Below are positions 63,218 through 64,000 of a stretch of 64,000 bases of DNA, piece by piece. The translations under genes and the position numbers were made by a program. Below the pieces are notes generated by a model. That model saw only the letters and a list, made by a program, of their open reading frames with translations. It was not told the DNA's origin and did no database searches. Origin of the DNA: an uncultured beta proteobacterium (GTDB taxonomy: Bacteria > Pseudomonadota > Gammaproteobacteria > Burkholderiales > Burkholderiaceae_C); NCBI GenBank assembly GCA_903927295.1, contig CAIYMN010000272.1, forward strand, positions 1 to 64,000, written 5' to 3'. The stretch's first letter is position 1. Each line of letters opens with the position of its first letter.

Positions 63218-63984
63218 CAGCTGCGCTGGCGCAGCGCTTCATAGAGGCAGACACCGCTGGCCACGGAGACGTTCAGGCTCTCGACCGCGCCGCGCATCGG
63301 AATGCTGACCAGCTCGTCGCAAGTCTTGGCGGTGAGCGCGCGCATGCCGTCACCCTCGGCACCGAGCACCAGCGCCACCGGACCCCGCAGGTCGGCCTGG
63401 TACAAGGTCTTGGTCGCGAGATCGCTGGTACCGATGATCCAGATATTGCGCTCCTTGAGTTCGTTCAAGGTCCGCGCCAGATTCGTCACCATGAAGTAAG
63501 GCACGGTCTCCGCCGCGCCACTGGCCACTTTGGCCACCGTGGCATTGATGCCGGCCGCATGGTCTTTCGGCGCAATGACAGCGTGCACACCGGCTCCATC
63601 TGCGACGCGCAGACAAGCACCCAAGTTGTGCGGATCGGTCACGCCGTCGAGCACCAGAATCAGGGGTGCAACGCGTTCAGCCGGCGCCAGCAGTGTCTGC
63701 ACTGCTTCGAGCTGTTCCAGCAGTTCGTCGAGCGACTTCACCTGCGCCAGCTCCTGCACGCGTGCCGCCACGCCCTGGTGACCGTGGCCTCCGCAAAGCC
63801 TGGCGAGCCGCAGACCGTCGGCTTCTATCAGACGTACGCCCGCTTCATTTACCTTGTCCAGAAACTGGCGCATGCGCGCATCGCGGCGGCCCGGATCGAA
63901 ATAGATCTCGACGATGGATTGGGGTGTTGTTTTCAGGCGCACGCCAACCGCATGGAAACCGAACAGGACTTTGGGAGCGGACAT
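63217..63984 (-). CDS. rlmB: 23S rRNA (guanosine-2251-2'-O)-methyltransferase RlmB
   Basis: A 255-residue SpoU-class methyltransferase with an N-terminal RNA-binding domain (residues 1-95) and the knotted catalytic domain. Motif 1 is LVLDGVTDPHNLGACLR, motif 2 GPVALVLGAEGDGM, motif 3 SIPMRGAVESLNVSVASG, all standard for RlmB. It methylates G2251 in the peptidyl-transferase P-loop. The ATG lies 16 nt before the window end, so its promoter is not visible. Confidence 0.95.
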   Translation of the reverse strand: MSAPKVLFGFHAVGVRLKTTPQSIVEIYFDPGRRDARMRQFLDKVNEAGVRLIEADGLRLARLCGGHGHQGVAARVQELAQVKSLDELLEQLEAVQTLLAPAERVAPLILVLDGVTDPHNLGACLRVADGAGVHAVIAPKDHAAGINATVAKVASGAAETVPYFMVTNLARTLNELKERNIWIIGTSDLATKTLYQADLRGPVALVLGAEGDGMRALTAKTCDELVSIPMRGAVESLNVSVASGVCLYEALRQRS

Positions 63985-64000
63985 GGCCCGATTATCGCAA

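Overview
The window is about 64 kb of a GC-rich betaproteobacterial chromosome. Gene content and order suggest Burkholderiales, probably Comamonadaceae (Rhodoferax/Polaromonas-like). This is inferred from the housekeeping neighbourhoods (rng-maf-rlmH-rsfS-nadD-hemF, yebC-purD, tolB-pal-cpoB, split waaE/waaL/msbA) and not from a 16S gene, which is absent here. Coding density is high, no gap exceeds 300 bp, and many genes overlap by 4 nt (ATGA).

Layout. (1) 1-3.4 kb: the 3' end of a patatin-like phospholipase gene, an HpaI-type aldolase coupled to a short methionine-synthase-II-like gene, a small membrane protein, and tRNA-Lys(TTT) with its terminator. (2) 3.4-7.6 kb, minus strand: a WaaE-like glycosyltransferase gene overlapping tolB, then pal, cpoB and tcdA. 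(3) 7.7-13.6 kb: O-antigen ligase and msbA on plus, then two glycosyltransferases and a polysaccharide deacetylase on minus; this is an envelope polysaccharide block. (4) 13.6-21 kb, minus: rng, maf, rlmH, rsfS (with an unusual histone-like tail), nadD, hemF, an acyltransferase, purD and yebC. (5) 21-29 kb: upp, sbcB, a CAT-fold acetyltransferase, relA, an alpha/beta hydrolase, bdhA and an iron-dependent alcohol dehydrogenase. (6) 29-38.7 kb: a SIMPL protein, an OmpR/EnvZ-type pair behind three TTTGTAACA-type boxes, ygiQ carrying an in-frame interspersed repeat, and a large sensor GGDEF-EAL protein.

(7) 38.7-54.1 kb is the centrepiece: a complete gas vesicle locus, all on the minus strand. 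In transcription order the upstream operon encodes an unknown 201-aa protein, an NtrC-type sigma-54 activator, GvpH (Hsp20-like), a CDC48/VAT-like double AAA+ ATPase, GvpF/L, a soluble PAS-PAS histidine kinase and a receiver-only response regulator. After a roughly 300-bp regulatory gap with a convincing sigma-54 promoter (GG-N10-GC) and an upstream palindrome, the structural operon encodes GvpA, GvpC (33-residue repeats), GvpN, a small coiled-coil protein, an unknown 78-aa protein, GvpF/L, GvpG (polyglutamate tail), a tandem ArsA/Get3-type ATPase, a TPR-like protein, a GvpS/M-type GvpA homologue, GvpK and a GvpJ-type GvpA homologue. The GGDEF-EAL gene follows directly on the same strand. Gene order resembles, from memory, the Serratia sp. 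ATCC 39006 gas vesicle cluster. The working model is that a two-component cascade and sigma-54 drive gvpA, while a Get3-like ATPase, an unfoldase and a small heat-shock protein handle the very hydrophobic GvpA-family subunits.

(8) 54.3-60.5 kb: an acyltransferase, then a fatty-acid beta-oxidation block (acyl-CoA dehydrogenase, thiolase, FadB/J-like protein) around a TetR-type palindrome, and a GNAT acetyltransferase. (9) 60.6-64 kb: a split ChrA chromate transporter pair, a LOG-family protein, a membrane-anchored hypothetical protein and rlmB. Two families of short interspersed repeats occur in intergenic gaps and once inside a gene.
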